Positions 1-7,675 of a stretch of 48,251 nt of DNA are shown here, in pieces; the first letter of the stretch is position 1; each line of letters opens with the position of its first letter. Source of the stretch: a virus; the IMG/VR virus record IMGVR_UViG_3300022924_000006, positions 1-48,251 of that record; one strand, given 5' to 3'. The notes below the pieces were generated by a model. It was not told the DNA's origin. It searched no databases and saw only the letters and a list, made by a program, of their open reading frames with translations. A program made the translations under genes and the position numbers.

Positions 1-127
1 TGTATTTCATCGCTGAGAAGTGGCAACTGGTTCGACCATGAAAGAAAAAGCTGGTTAAGGTTCTGTACAGATGGAACCTCTCTGAAAAGCCCCTGCAATT
101 GCATGCCTATGCCATCGTATCCAGATT
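1..127. repeat. Left copy of 127-bp terminal direct repeat
   Basis: The first 127 bases are identical to 48125-48251. The repeat lies inside the tape measure gene, and joining the copies keeps that gene in frame. It is therefore best read as the overlap of a circular assembly (127 is also a common assembler k-mer) rather than as a biological terminal repeat. Confidence 0.95.
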
Positions 128-779
128 TATAGTTCCCCACATTCCTTTGGTTTTGCCCAACGGCGGCCTCAATTGCAACAAGCTGGTCAGATAAGGCTTT
201 TGCGGATTTGCTTGCCGCTATTGCAGCAGGGTCGGTCAGCCCTAATTCGGCATTCAGTTTCTTGGCCTCATTTGCCGCGTCCCTATACTTTATTTTCAGT
301 TGCTCGTAAGCATTATTTAGCTTGTCAGTTGCAGCAGCCTGTCGTGCTGATATTGCAGCCGCCTTTTCGCTTTGCGCGTTTGCGGTTGCCTGTTCTTTAT
401 TTACCCTGCTTTGCTCCCTTGCATTTATCGCTAACGTCTTTGCCTCGGCCGTTCTCTTTTGGGCCAACGTCGTTGCCGTTCTTGCCTCTGCTGAACGCAC
501 TTTCTCTTCCAACTCAAGCTGCCGGATGACTTCGCTTTCTGATTTGGCTAGTTGCAGGTTTGCTTTCGCAAGTTCGGTTTGCGCCTTAGCCGCCTCTGTT
601 TGCGCTTTCGCTAGGTCGGTGAGGGTCTTTGCACTACCCAACGCATCCGATGCAGCCTTGAGGTTTTTGGTTAGTTCGGCGGCTACGGTAACGCCTTTCT
701 CCATCAAACCGATACTCCGCCCCAGCCCCGCTTCGGCTTCCGGCGTTACAAACTGGCTTATGTCCTGACTTGCTGCCAT
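1..779 (-). CDS. Tape measure protein, N-terminal part (continues at window end)
   Basis: The ATG at 779 opens a frame that runs off the left end and continues, after circularisation, from 48124 to the stop at 45409, giving 1164 aa. This part encodes about the first 260 residues. They are rich in Ala, Lys, Glu and Gln and form a long predicted coiled coil with repeated AKAQTE-type heptads, as expected for a protein that spans the tail lumen and sets tail length. It overlaps the upstream gene by 22 nt. By the usual rule of about 1.5 angstrom per residue, the tail would be roughly 170 nm long (inference). Confidence 0.93.
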   Translation of the reverse strand, partial: MAASQDISQFVTPEAEAGLGRSIGLMEKGVTVAAELTKNLKAASDALGSAKTLTDLAKAQTEAAKAQTELAKANLQLAKSESEVIRQLELEEKVRSAEARTATTLAQKRTAEAKTLAINAREQSRVNKEQATANAQSEKAAAISARQAAATDKLNNAYEQLKIKYRDAANEAKKLNAELGLTDPAAIAASKSAKALSDQLVAIEAAVGQNQRNVGNYKSGYDGIGMQLQGLFREVPSVQNLNQLFLSWSNQLPLLSDEI

Positions 780-967
780 TCTTTCAAATATTGTTCCGCC
801 TTATCAGCGGATTGTTCTGCAAATATCGCGTTCTTTTCGGCCTGCTGATGAAGTAATACATCCAGCCTGACCAACGCACGCAATGCCAGCTTCTCAGCAC
901 GCGTTCGGGCTATGCCAGTACGCAAAATGCGGGTAGCGGCAGCCAATTGTACCCTACTCAGCCACAT
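758..967 (-). CDS. Small protein before tape measure, possible tail assembly chaperone (GT-like)
   Basis: This 69-aa frame starts at an ATG overlapping the end of the upstream gene by 14 nt and ends 22 nt inside the tape measure gene. The product is helical, basic at its N-terminus and rich in Ala, Leu and Glu. An open frame directly before the tape measure, overlapping the gene above it, is where long-tailed phages keep the second tail chaperone, often made by frameshifting. Here the frame is +1 to the upstream gene, and a CCTAAAAATG stretch sits in the overlap. Whether it is translated from its own ATG or by frameshift cannot be decided from sequence. The same frame is open back to an ATG at 1033. 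Confidence 0.6.
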   Translation of the reverse strand: MWLSRVQLAAATRILRTGIARTRAEKLALRALVRLDVLLHQQAEKNAIFAEQSADKAEQYLKEWQQVRT

Positions 968-1541
968 TTTTAGGCGCAGCATTCTGTCTTTCCACATAAG
1001 CGTGATAGTCTTTGTAATAGGTGCAAAATTCAAGCGTTGTCAGCTTGTGATAATCCAACTGAAATTTAAAGTGTTGCGACATCCTGACCAATGCGGTCAC
1101 ATAGCGGGCCTTAGTGGGCACAGTATCAGGCACATCGGTAGGCAACAGGTCTTTTAGCTCGGCCTTTTTTACCTCCCTGTTCATTATGAAAGCCTTCGCC
1201 CGCAGTGCCACCCGTTCCAAATCGGTTCGGTAGCTTTCTTCGGTATAATCGGCCTCAAATCCCATCCCCCTAAGCTGATCACACCACTCCTGCTTAGGCC
1301 CGCACTTTGTAATAAAATCAATCAGTGACTGGGTAACCTCAATCAGCATATCCTGCTGCGCTATCTCCCCGCTCAATTCGGCAATCCGGCACATTCTTTC
1401 GCCGCCTATGGCCTCATTGAACTCCGCCTGTATAATCTGCCAGCCTTCATAGCCGATTGCCCCGTATTGCCCCGTTACAGCCATATCAACGTATGCGCTG
1501 AACGGCAATGCGTCAATTGATATATAAACGGGAGTATTCAA
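954..1541 (-). CDS. Conserved Bacteroidota-phage tail protein upstream of tape measure
   Basis: The product is 195 aa from a TTG start. I chose this start because the family-like opening (VYISIDALPFSAYVDM) lies just after it; the first ATG would be at 1484 and cut that motif. The frame is open further upstream to 1721, but that part overlaps the neighbouring 74-aa gene. The protein is mostly helical, with two Cys in a KCGPKQEWC stretch. Proteins with an I/VYIxIxxLPxSxxxD opening recur in Bacteroidota phage structural operons. Position suggests a tail assembly chaperone (G-like) or a similar early tail assembly factor. Confidence 0.7.
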   Translation of the reverse strand: MNTPVYISIDALPFSAYVDMAVTGQYGAIGYEGWQIIQAEFNEAIGGERMCRIAELSGEIAQQDMLIEVTQSLIDFITKCGPKQEWCDQLRGMGFEADYTEESYRTDLERVALRAKAFIMNREVKKAELKDLLPTDVPDTVPTKARYVTALVRMSQHFKFQLDYHKLTTLEFCTYYKDYHAYVERQNAAPKNVAE

Positions 1542-1737
1542 CCCCGCGTGGCTCTTCGTCAGGGTGGTGGAATCCGAATCCCCCGTTGACTGTTTCAAAG
1601 ATGACAACGGCGCGCCCGCTGAATCCGGTTCGTGCCGCCCAATCCTTAGCGCGTTCTTCAGCCGCTGCCACCTTGTTAAGTTTGGCTTGGAGTAATTGTT
1701 TGTCTGATAGGTTGCTTCCACAGTCGTTGCAGGCCAT
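1513..1737 (-). CDS. Small tail-region protein with N-terminal CxxC
   Basis: This 74-aa protein begins MACNDCGSNLSDKQL, continues as an Ala/Lys/Glu-rich helix, and ends in a Gly/Phe/His-rich segment. The stop of the upstream gene and this ATG share the base at 1737, and its 3' end overlaps the next gene by 29 nt in another frame. No function is recognised. The tight coupling on both sides supports its being a real part of the tail operon. Confidence 0.6.
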   Translation of the reverse strand: MACNDCGSNLSDKQLLQAKLNKVAAAEERAKDWAARTGFSGRAVVIFETVNGGFGFHHPDEEPRGVEYSRLYIN

Positions 1738-2207
1738 TATTTAAAACCGTATTGTGATTTAATACCCGCCATGACAACGGGGCTGTAAGTCGTATTGTAC
1801 AGGGTGCGGGAATCGTCGACACTCAAGCCAAATGCCTGCCCGCCTGTCTTAGGTTCAATCTTGTTACCCCATGATACGCTGGTGCGGACGCTGAATGCTG
1901 TGCCGTTGACCGTAAGATACATCGCATTATGGGTATCACCCTTAATAAAGTAGTTGGGCGTATCGTATGGGGTCTGCGGAGTAACGCGGGCCTTGAAGTC
2001 GGCGTATGATTTGGCGGAGGCCGGGGACTTAAAATAAGGGTCTGCACTGAACTTTGGCCCCAACGGGCGATCATCAACGCCTAAGCCCTCCATCAACTGC
2101 GCTTTGTTGGCATCGAGTACAGCCACGGGGTTTGCCCTGATGGCATCAGCGGTCAGCAGGGTTAGGTTAACCCCTTTCAGTGCCTCCAACATTGCGCCAA
2201 AACCCAT
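1737..2207 (-). CDS. Tail-region structural protein, unknown role
   Basis: The product is 156 aa. The N-terminal half is helical (ALKGVNLTLLTADAIRANP). The C-terminal half is beta-rich, with a YFIKGDTHNAMYLTVNG segment like those of small tail completion or tube-associated proteins in Bacteroidota phages. It is the first tail gene after the inserted cargo cassette and is coupled to the next gene. No promoter box is visible upstream, so expression probably depends on read-through from the cassette. Confidence 0.6.
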   Translation of the reverse strand: MGFGAMLEALKGVNLTLLTADAIRANPVAVLDANKAQLMEGLGVDDRPLGPKFSADPYFKSPASAKSYADFKARVTPQTPYDTPNYFIKGDTHNAMYLTVNGTAFSVRTSVSWGNKIEPKTGGQAFGLSVDDSRTLYNTTYSPVVMAGIKSQYGFK

Positions 2208-2222
2208 GACACGAAGTTATAC

Positions 2223-2248
2223 AAAAAAGCCCGACTGGTTAGGTGGGG
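2223..2248 (-). terminator. Imperfect terminator after the cargo gene
   Basis: On the minus strand, CCCCAC, loop CTAACCA, GTCGGG is followed by TTTTTT. One C-C mismatch interrupts a 5-bp stem, so it is probably leaky. It is almost the same sequence as the strong terminator at 30693-30720, differing mainly by one extra C that breaks the stem. Confidence 0.6.
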
Positions 2249-2261
2249 TGGATAGAGCCAT

Positions 2262-3149
2262 CTATTCAACAATCTCTCCTTTTGGCCGCCTAACATAGCC
2301 GTGCTTCTCAAATGCAGAAATCCAAATCAGCTTTCTATCAAACATGCCTACACCGCATGGCTGCAATCTAAAATGCCCCTTAACTGCAAATCCTGTCGTT
2401 CTAATAATAAGCTGATTCCAAGATGAATCAACAACGTAAACTTTGCAATCGCCGCCGTTGGTTATTTTACCCTGTTTATTTGTCTTTCCATTATTCCGAC
2501 CACCTTCTAACTCAATTACTTCTATGTCTCCAAGCTCTATAAATGTGATGATCTGGATTATGCGTTCAAAGGATTCTGTGAATATCTCATTAAAGTGTAT
2601 CCCGTTGTTATATAGATCCAGAAGAAATGTGAAGCACTCTTTATTAGCCTTATTCCAAAAATACCCGCCTATCGACTTCCCCTCAACCGTGAACTGGCAA
2701 ACCTCATCCTTCCCTAATAAATATGTGTACCTGCCATGCTTCATGTTACGAAGCATGGTGCTAGTAAAACCGCCATTCATTTTAATCATTTTGGCAGGCT
2801 CTTTAACCCCCGACGTTATCAAGAAAACCCTGCCTATTGATATATGTGTTGGCCTATCAAAGTTTTTGTCCTCCACCTCAATGAGCCATTCAGGCTTGCC
2901 TTTTTCTCCTACCCAATTTGTCTGATTTTGAAGAATTCTATATACTTCTAAATCTTTTTGGTCTGATTCGTCAAAACTAACTGTAAAGCTCTCCTCACCA
3001 TCCCTCTTGTTTTGCTTTATCTTTTCAGAAACTCGATCCAAAGCATCAACATACTGCCTTTTGCAAGATAGAGCATGATCAAAAAAGTCTGCCAATTCAT
3101 ACGGGCTGTCAATCTGTAGGCCTAGCTGAGTTTTCTTGGAAATAAGCAT
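2262..3149 (-). CDS. Cargo (moron) protein of unknown function inserted among tail genes
   Basis: The product is 295 aa with no recognised enzymatic motif. The C-terminal 55 residues carry a strongly patterned module: GFAVKGHFRLQPCG, then RKLIWISAFEKHGYVRRPKG. I recognise this GHFRLQPxG...KLIWI...F.KHGYxR pattern as a module of many uncharacterised bacterial and mobile-element proteins; it is not a phage structural domain. The central part is mixed alpha/beta. The gene is visibly richer in A+T and Lys than its neighbours. It is flanked by a strong terminator upstream (3211-3231), its own TAGGTTTG box 4 nt before the ATG, and a leaky terminator downstream, which is the classic moron layout. 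A role in altering the host or in superinfection immunity is inference only. Confidence 0.8.
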   Translation of the reverse strand: MLISKKTQLGLQIDSPYELADFFDHALSCKRQYVDALDRVSEKIKQNKRDGEESFTVSFDESDQKDLEVYRILQNQTNWVGEKGKPEWLIEVEDKNFDRPTHISIGRVFLITSGVKEPAKMIKMNGGFTSTMLRNMKHGRYTYLLGKDEVCQFTVEGKSIGGYFWNKANKECFTFLLDLYNNGIHFNEIFTESFERIIQIITFIELGDIEVIELEGGRNNGKTNKQGKITNGGDCKVYVVDSSWNQLIIRTTGFAVKGHFRLQPCGVGMFDRKLIWISAFEKHGYVRRPKGEIVE

Positions 3150-3153
3150 CCCT

Positions 3154-3161
3154 CAAACCTA
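3154..3161 (-). promoter_or_regulatory. Bacteroidota -7 box for the cargo gene
   Basis: TAGGTTTG on the minus strand matches TAnnTTTG and ends 4 nt before the ATG at 3149, so the transcript would be leaderless. No clear TTTG lies at -33; the region there has TTTTTC. Confidence 0.6.
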
Positions 3162-3210
3162 CAACAAGCCTGTCGAAAAAGCCTGAAACTGTCCACAAAC
3201 AGCACAAAAA

Positions 3211-3231
3211 AGCCCGCGAATTACGCGGGCC
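3211..3231 (-). terminator. Strong terminator upstream of the cargo gene
   Basis: A 7-bp GC-rich stem (GCCCGCG / CGCGGGC) with a 5-nt loop is followed on the minus strand by TTTTTT. It would stop transcription coming from the head and tail-tube genes just after 3253. Confidence 0.85.
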
Positions 3232-3252
3232 TTTCTGGTTGGTCAGGGTAGC

Positions 3253-3504
3253 TTATGGCTTTGGCTTCTCTGCGAGCTTGTCTGCCGCTTTGCTGCCGAA
3301 TTTGTCAACAGCAGTCTGGTAAAGGGCAGTCAGGCGAAGATTACGGGCTTCGTCACTGAATGCCGGGGCAGGGAACGCAGCTTGTGCCATAGGTGACTTT
3401 ATAAAGTCAGCCTGTGACATACCCGCGATGTGCTTGCCGTTGAAAGAACCCAGTTCTTGACCCTCGTATTTCAGGGTGATGAAGTCGTTTGCTTGTGCTT
3501 GCAT
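3253..3504 (-). CDS. Small tail protein following the tail tube gene
   Basis: The product is 83 aa: a short beta N-terminus (ANDFITLKYEGQELGSFNGKHIAGMSQADF) and a helical, Lys/Ala-rich C-terminus. It starts 10 nt after the stop of the tail tube candidate and ends 22 nt before a strong terminator. Its function is unknown; the place fits a small tail or head-tail joining protein. Confidence 0.65.
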   Translation of the reverse strand: MQAQANDFITLKYEGQELGSFNGKHIAGMSQADFIKSPMAQAAFPAPAFSDEARNLRLTALYQTAVDKFGSKAADKLAEKPKP

Positions 3505-3514
3505 GGTTCAGGTA

Positions 3515-4504
3515 TTAAGAGCGAAGGAATGTGATGGTGTTGGCCTCGTAGTAGTTGCCCAGTGCGGTGAAGAGCGAAGTAACGCCAGTCAGAGTCAGCT
3601 CGATGTAACCGGTAGCAGGGTAGTCGGGGTCGGTGGTATCGAGCGTAAGGATGTAAGGGGCAGCGTCGGTAGCCTGAACCACGAAGGAGGTCACAGTGAT
3701 AGGCGCGCCAGTGGTCTTGTTCTTAGCAACCACATTGGCAGCAGTAAGGGCCGCACCGTAGGTTTTACCAATGCTCACATCATTGCAGCCTTCTGCAACG
3801 AATATGGTGAACACACCAGATGCTGCGCCAGATGGGGTCAGGTTGGAAAGGAATACGTCCTTTACAGCTTGGCCCTTTGCATAGGCAAGCGGGTTAAACT
3901 TGATGCCCTGAACATCCTTCGCATCCATCATCATGACGCGGTCGTTCATTTCGGTAGCATCAGCCAAATCCAGCGTCAACCAGTAGCCTACCGCCTCGGC
4001 TTGCGTTGCGCGGGTCAGGTTAGGGATGTGGATGCGGGAAAGGTCGAAGCCGTACAGCATCTCAAGACCTGCGGCATTGTAGCCAGCCACGCCTACAAGA
4101 CGGCCATCCTTGTCAACTTCCAGATAGTCGTACTGCTCCTGCCGTCCTTCAAAACGGCGCAGCGATTGGTGGAAGCATTGACCGTTCAGGTGGCGGTACA
4201 TAGCGGAATAGTAACCATCACGGTTAGTATAGCTGCTGCCGTCCTCAAAGGTCTGTGTTACCTCTTCTTGGTCTTGTGCGGTGATGGTATTCCAGTTGCC
4301 TACTGGGTGCCAGCGGTCGGCGTATGCGGCGGCATGTACCTTACCAGCAAGAAAGGCTTTCAAGTTGACTGCGTCAGCGGCAGATATACCAGTGCCTTTA
4401 GGGATAAAGAAGCCACCTACCGCAGCCTGAAGCATACGAACGCACTTGCCGATGCCGGTGTTGCCGGATGCGGTGTCGCACGTCAAAAGGTTTAGTGTTG
4501 CCAT
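3515..4504 (-). CDS. Probable major tail tube protein
   Basis: The product is 329 aa and is the largest gene between the connector genes and the tape measure, where siphoviruses encode the tail tube. It contains aromatic and Gly-rich beta regions (GYYSAMYRHLNGQCFHQSLRRFEGR) and a C-terminal beta domain with TxPITVTSF and GYIELTLTGVT strands, reminiscent of an Ig-like extension found on many tail tube proteins. It starts 3 nt after the upstream stop. No clear sequence family is recognised, so the call rests on order and size. Confidence 0.65.
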   Translation of the reverse strand: MATLNLLTCDTASGNTGIGKCVRMLQAAVGGFFIPKGTGISAADAVNLKAFLAGKVHAAAYADRWHPVGNWNTITAQDQEEVTQTFEDGSSYTNRDGYYSAMYRHLNGQCFHQSLRRFEGRQEQYDYLEVDKDGRLVGVAGYNAAGLEMLYGFDLSRIHIPNLTRATQAEAVGYWLTLDLADATEMNDRVMMMDAKDVQGIKFNPLAYAKGQAVKDVFLSNLTPSGAASGVFTIFVAEGCNDVSIGKTYGAALTAANVVAKNKTTGAPITVTSFVVQATDAAPYILTLDTTDPDYPATGYIELTLTGVTSLFTALGNYYEANTITFLRS

Positions 4505-4507
4505 AGT

Positions 4508-5071
4508 TTAGCAGTTAGAATTTGAGTAAATGAGTTGAATGTTTAATCGGAAGCAATGCCACGGGTGTATGTTCTGAAACTTAAGCTCTGACTTATTGCG
4601 CCATGCAGTGAACTCTGCAAATACCTGTTGTTGACCTGTGACAACGCCGGTAAGGTTCGCCCCGTTGACCGGTGTGGTAAAATACTTCATGATGGTATTC
4701 CTTATCTCTTCATCATTTCGCTGCGTTGGAACGTAGCCAGCGAATCGCGAAAGGTTCATCATAAATATAATCCCAACCTGTGCGGTGTTTTGTCCTTGGT
4801 CGGGGTCAACCGATATGGTGTCCGGCACTACAAAGAAGGATGCTATCTTATTCTGGTCATCTAAGTAGGCATCTCTGTATTCTCCTTTGCCGCTGTATGC
4901 CTCGGCAACCAATCCTTCTTCACCTGCCCTTACGTTCTTGTAAGCCCGTCCATAGCTTTGGTAATCTTCATTCTCAATCCCGAGTTCTGCCATGATGTAC
5001 TCAAAAAGCCCCAATTGAAGCTCCTGAATAGGCCGGTCTATGCCTACGGGATGAAGTTTAGTGATTACCAT
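4508..5071 (-). CDS. Head-tail or tail terminator protein
   Basis: The product is 187 aa, overlapping the upstream gene by 7 nt. The sequence is mixed alpha/beta (SFFVVPDTISVDPDQGQNTAQVGI, a strand-turn-strand) and resembles the size and position of tail terminator or neck proteins, which lie between the head connector and the tail tube gene. No diagnostic motif is visible. Confidence 0.6.
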   Translation of the reverse strand: MVITKLHPVGIDRPIQELQLGLFEYIMAELGIENEDYQSYGRAYKNVRAGEEGLVAEAYSGKGEYRDAYLDDQNKIASFFVVPDTISVDPDQGQNTAQVGIIFMMNLSRFAGYVPTQRNDEEIRNTIMKYFTTPVNGANLTGVVTGQQQVFAEFTAWRNKSELKFQNIHPWHCFRLNIQLIYSNSNC

Positions 5072-5703
5072 TTGTGCGAAGCGTTGCGGATAATAGGTCG
5101 GGCACGTTCAGGCCACAGAATATTTGTGAGGTTCTCCACAGCCTTCCGAAGCTGCCCCCGAACGCCGGGGCTAACGAATTGCCCTGTTGTGTCGGTGTAG
5201 CCGTCCAAGTCAAGGCGCATATCAGCCATAGCCTCCTGCATCAATCGTTGTTCAAAGTTGCTACGGTTCGATGCTATTGCCATTTCAATAATCTCTACGG
5301 CCATTGCATAACCTATCACCTCATCCAAAAGATAAGGGCGGGCAGCAATGATGTTGTCGTATTCGTTGGCTGAAATATCAACGGCTTGGTCAAAGGCAGC
5401 TTTGTACTGATTGGCACGCGGGTTGTTATCGAATACTTTACCCAGAGCCCGCAACACAGCAGACCTTTTCAGGCTTGCCAGTTGCGGGTTAGGGTCAGTA
5501 ACGGGTGTCGCACCGTTCTTGATTGACTTGGGCTGTAATTTACTAACCACTTCCACCGTTGACAGCTTGCAATAATCGCTGAACAGACGGCCCGAATCGC
5601 TTTGCAGATTCGATGTCGTAACAGCGAAGTCCGCAGGCGGTACAGGCGGTGCCCATCCGATGCGGTTTTGCAGGTTGGTGATGGTAGTTGCGGAGTAGTA
5701 CAT
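5065..5703 (-). CDS. Head-tail adaptor protein (DUF6712-like)
   Basis: The product is 212 aa, largely helical, starting MYYSATTITNLQNRIGW and carrying long helices through residues 95-205. Proteins of this size and character (DUF6712-type, recalled, not searched) occupy the slot after the capsid gene in Bacteroidota phages and are likely head completion proteins. The start ATG shares a base with the upstream stop at 5703. Confidence 0.6.
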   Translation of the reverse strand: MYYSATTITNLQNRIGWAPPVPPADFAVTTSNLQSDSGRLFSDYCKLSTVEVVSKLQPKSIKNGATPVTDPNPQLASLKRSAVLRALGKVFDNNPRANQYKAAFDQAVDISANEYDNIIAARPYLLDEVIGYAMAVEIIEMAIASNRSNFEQRLMQEAMADMRLDLDGYTDTTGQFVSPGVRGQLRKAVENLTNILWPERARPIIRNASHKW

Positions 5704-5894
5704 TATTCAGCTTCTTCGGTCGTTTCAGGGGCAGTTACCAGACCGCGCTCAACCAAGGAGGCGAGGCGGGCAGGCTCCATGTGGCTTACATCGTCGCCTA
5801 CTGCGTACTGATTAGGTACAGCATTGGTGGCGTATTCGCGGGCATCCTGAAACGGGGCCGCTACGATGTAGGATGTTTGCTTCTTCTTTGCCAT
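5703..5894 (-). CDS. Small head protein
   Basis: The product is 63 aa, MAKKKQTSYIVAAPF then YAVGDDVSHMEPARLASLVERGLV and an acidic tail. Short proteins with this VGDDVSH...RLxxLVxxGLV pattern follow the capsid gene in many phages and are thought to be head-tail joining or decoration factors. It starts 3 nt after the capsid stop and is coupled to the next gene. Confidence 0.65.
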   Translation of the reverse strand: MAKKKQTSYIVAAPFQDAREYATNAVPNQYAVGDDVSHMEPARLASLVERGLVTAPETTEEAE

Positions 5895-5896
5895 GA

Positions 5897-6994
5897 TTAA
5901 GCAGCGGTTATTGTGGAGTCAAGAGTGTAGATGCTCTGAACGTTGTTGATAACTGGGACAACGCGGGCCTGCATCTTCGTAACCTCAGACAACGATGGTT
6001 CGTGCTGGCGGTACTTAGAAACGAGCATGAAGTTGTCGGCCAGTTGGTAGTCAACGCCGTTAACCGGTGCATCCTGCTCTGCAAGGCGGGCGTAAGCCAG
6101 TGTGCCTATCTGTGGTGTGGTAACCGCAACGACGCGGCCAGCAGCCCAAGGGATAGTCGGAGTGTTTACCCCGTTCTTTTGCAGGATAACAGAACGCTCG
6201 ATAAGCTCAATCTGTGGCAGGCGGTTGCGTTGCAGTGCCTGATTGAAGTTGTCAAAGGTTGCGGTCGGAGGGTTCGCACCGGCAAAGCCGATAGAAGCGG
6301 CGTACAGGTTCTTGCCCTCTGCGCTGCCTGCCATGTTGTTGAACGTTGGCGCATCCATCATGAGCGTAGTGATTACGTCACCGTTGGAACGGGCGCGATC
6401 CATCAGCTTCTGAAGGTCGGTCAGTGGCTTGGCTGTTGCGATGGTTGCCCACGGAACAGAGGAAGTGAAGGCGTTCTGAGCAAGGTAGCCGTAATCCAGA
6501 CGGATGCCGGTGCCCACTGTTTCGGAATCGTGTACGATGGTCGTACCGGTAGACAAGCCTTCAAGGAACATTGCCTCAATACGCTCGTAACCGCCACCGA
6601 TAACCGAATCCGTATCACGGAACAGACGGGCAACGATTTGGCTTTCCTGTGCACTGCCGTTGAACTGGAGGCGGGCAACAAGGCTGTACAGGTCGGTAAG
6701 TTCCTTTTCGTTCAGGCGCAGCTTCATGCCCATCTTAGGGATGTCGCCGGTAGCCATGCCCATAGAAGGACGCTTTTTCAGAGCAATGTCTGAATCCATA
6801 GCCACGATGTCGGCAGCAACACGGGTGTTGTTGACGCTCAGGGATGACCATTTACCGTCGATGCTGAACTCCGGCCGCAGGTGCTGGCGGTAGTAGTAAG
6901 GCAGCGGGAAATTTGTGCCGTTGTACTTCTCTACAATGCTTGTAACAAGCGAAGGGAAATACTGCTGGATGAGTTGAAGTAAGATCGGATTCAT
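5897..6994 (-). CDS. Major capsid protein (lambda gpE-like, HK97 fold)
   Basis: The product is 365 aa, the usual length for the lambda-E-type capsid family. Seen: an N-terminal YYYRQHLRPEFS stretch, a middle segment VNNTRVAADIVAMDSD, a P-domain-like helix, and a late beta region with GVDYQLADNFMLVSKYRQHEPS. It follows the scaffold and decoration genes and precedes the connector genes, the canonical order. It starts 2 nt after the decoration gene stop. No prohead protease gene is visible, which fits lambda-E-like capsids that use a separate scaffold. Confidence 0.85.
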   Translation of the reverse strand: MNPILLQLIQQYFPSLVTSIVEKYNGTNFPLPYYYRQHLRPEFSIDGKWSSLSVNNTRVAADIVAMDSDIALKKRPSMGMATGDIPKMGMKLRLNEKELTDLYSLVARLQFNGSAQESQIVARLFRDTDSVIGGGYERIEAMFLEGLSTGTTIVHDSETVGTGIRLDYGYLAQNAFTSSVPWATIATAKPLTDLQKLMDRARSNGDVITTLMMDAPTFNNMAGSAEGKNLYAASIGFAGANPPTATFDNFNQALQRNRLPQIELIERSVILQKNGVNTPTIPWAAGRVVAVTTPQIGTLAYARLAEQDAPVNGVDYQLADNFMLVSKYRQHEPSLSEVTKMQARVVPVINNVQSIYTLDSTITAA

Positions 6995-6996
6995 GA

Positions 6997-7656
6997 TTAG
7001 TCAGCGTAGGCGGTTATAGTAGGAAGAGCCGTCTTGAATGCCGCTGCGATAGTGGCGAAGTCATACGGTGCTGCTACTGGGTTAAAGTTGCCCCTTACCA
7101 TGATACCGGCAAAAGGTTTTGCTACGGGGATGCTGGCTTCAAGTATGCCTACATAGGCGTGGGAAGCGGGGAGTGCGGCGTAAGCACCGGCAGCATGGAT
7201 AGACGCCACCGTAACGGCGAAGCCTGTGCCACCTGTGCCGATATTGGCAGCAGCAGCGGAAAGAACGTCGTTCTGCGCGTAGCCGGTGCCTTTAGCAACG
7301 ATTTCAACGGCAGTAACAGCACCTTGCCATACTGTGATGTTGGCGGTAGCACCGCTACCAGTGCCGCCTGTAAGGGCAACAGCGGCATAAGTGCCTGCGT
7401 TTACATAACCGGAGCCGGGTGTAATAACGCCGAGGCCAGCAATGGAGTTAACGCCTGAAACCGGCATTGGTTTGTATTCGCCTCCGGGTGCGGTAGCGCG
7501 AATGATGACGTGGCCCTTTCGGATGTAGGTGCCGGGGAATCCGGTTACATCCAAAGTGCGGCCACCGGGAACGGATTCGAAGTTCTGGCGAATGACAATG
7601 GAATCGAGTCCATCATCAAAAGTCAGCGCAGCATCCGTAAGGTTAGCGATTGCCAT
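6997..7656 (-). CDS. Head decoration or head fibre protein with Gly-rich repeats
   Basis: The product is 219 aa. The N-terminal third is beta-rich and contains a GGRTLDVTGFPGTYIRKGHV segment. The middle (about residues 72-150) carries two tandem copies of the phage structural repeat GxGYxxG...LTGGTGSGATANITV...VTAVEIVAKGTGY. This repeat is common in virion surface proteins. The remainder resembles the C-terminus of capsid-bound decoration proteins. It lies between scaffold and capsid genes, supporting a head role. Confidence 0.75.
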   Translation of the reverse strand: MAIANLTDAALTFDDGLDSIVIRQNFESVPGGRTLDVTGFPGTYIRKGHVIIRATAPGGEYKPMPVSGVNSIAGLGVITPGSGYVNAGTYAAVALTGGTGSGATANITVWQGAVTAVEIVAKGTGYAQNDVLSAAAANIGTGGTGFAVTVASIHAAGAYAALPASHAYVGILEASIPVAKPFAGIMVRGNFNPVAAPYDFATIAAAFKTALPTITAYAD

Positions 7657-7675
7657 TCTTTTTACGTTTTTGGGG

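Noticed and set aside
1-127. Biological direct terminal repeat of a linear phage
   Set aside because: Its exact length of 127 and location inside the tape measure gene are better explained by circular assembly.
3476-4495. 339-aa open frame on the plus strand
   Set aside because: It lies antisense to the tail tube gene, lacks coding-like composition (Cys/His/Val-rich) and follows from codon bias of the real gene. The same applies to the 263-aa frame at 6002-6793.
7149-7458. Repetitive Gly/Thr/Ala coding as a possible CRISPR or DNA repeat
   Set aside because: It is the protein-level repeat of the head decoration protein, without regular DNA repeat units.
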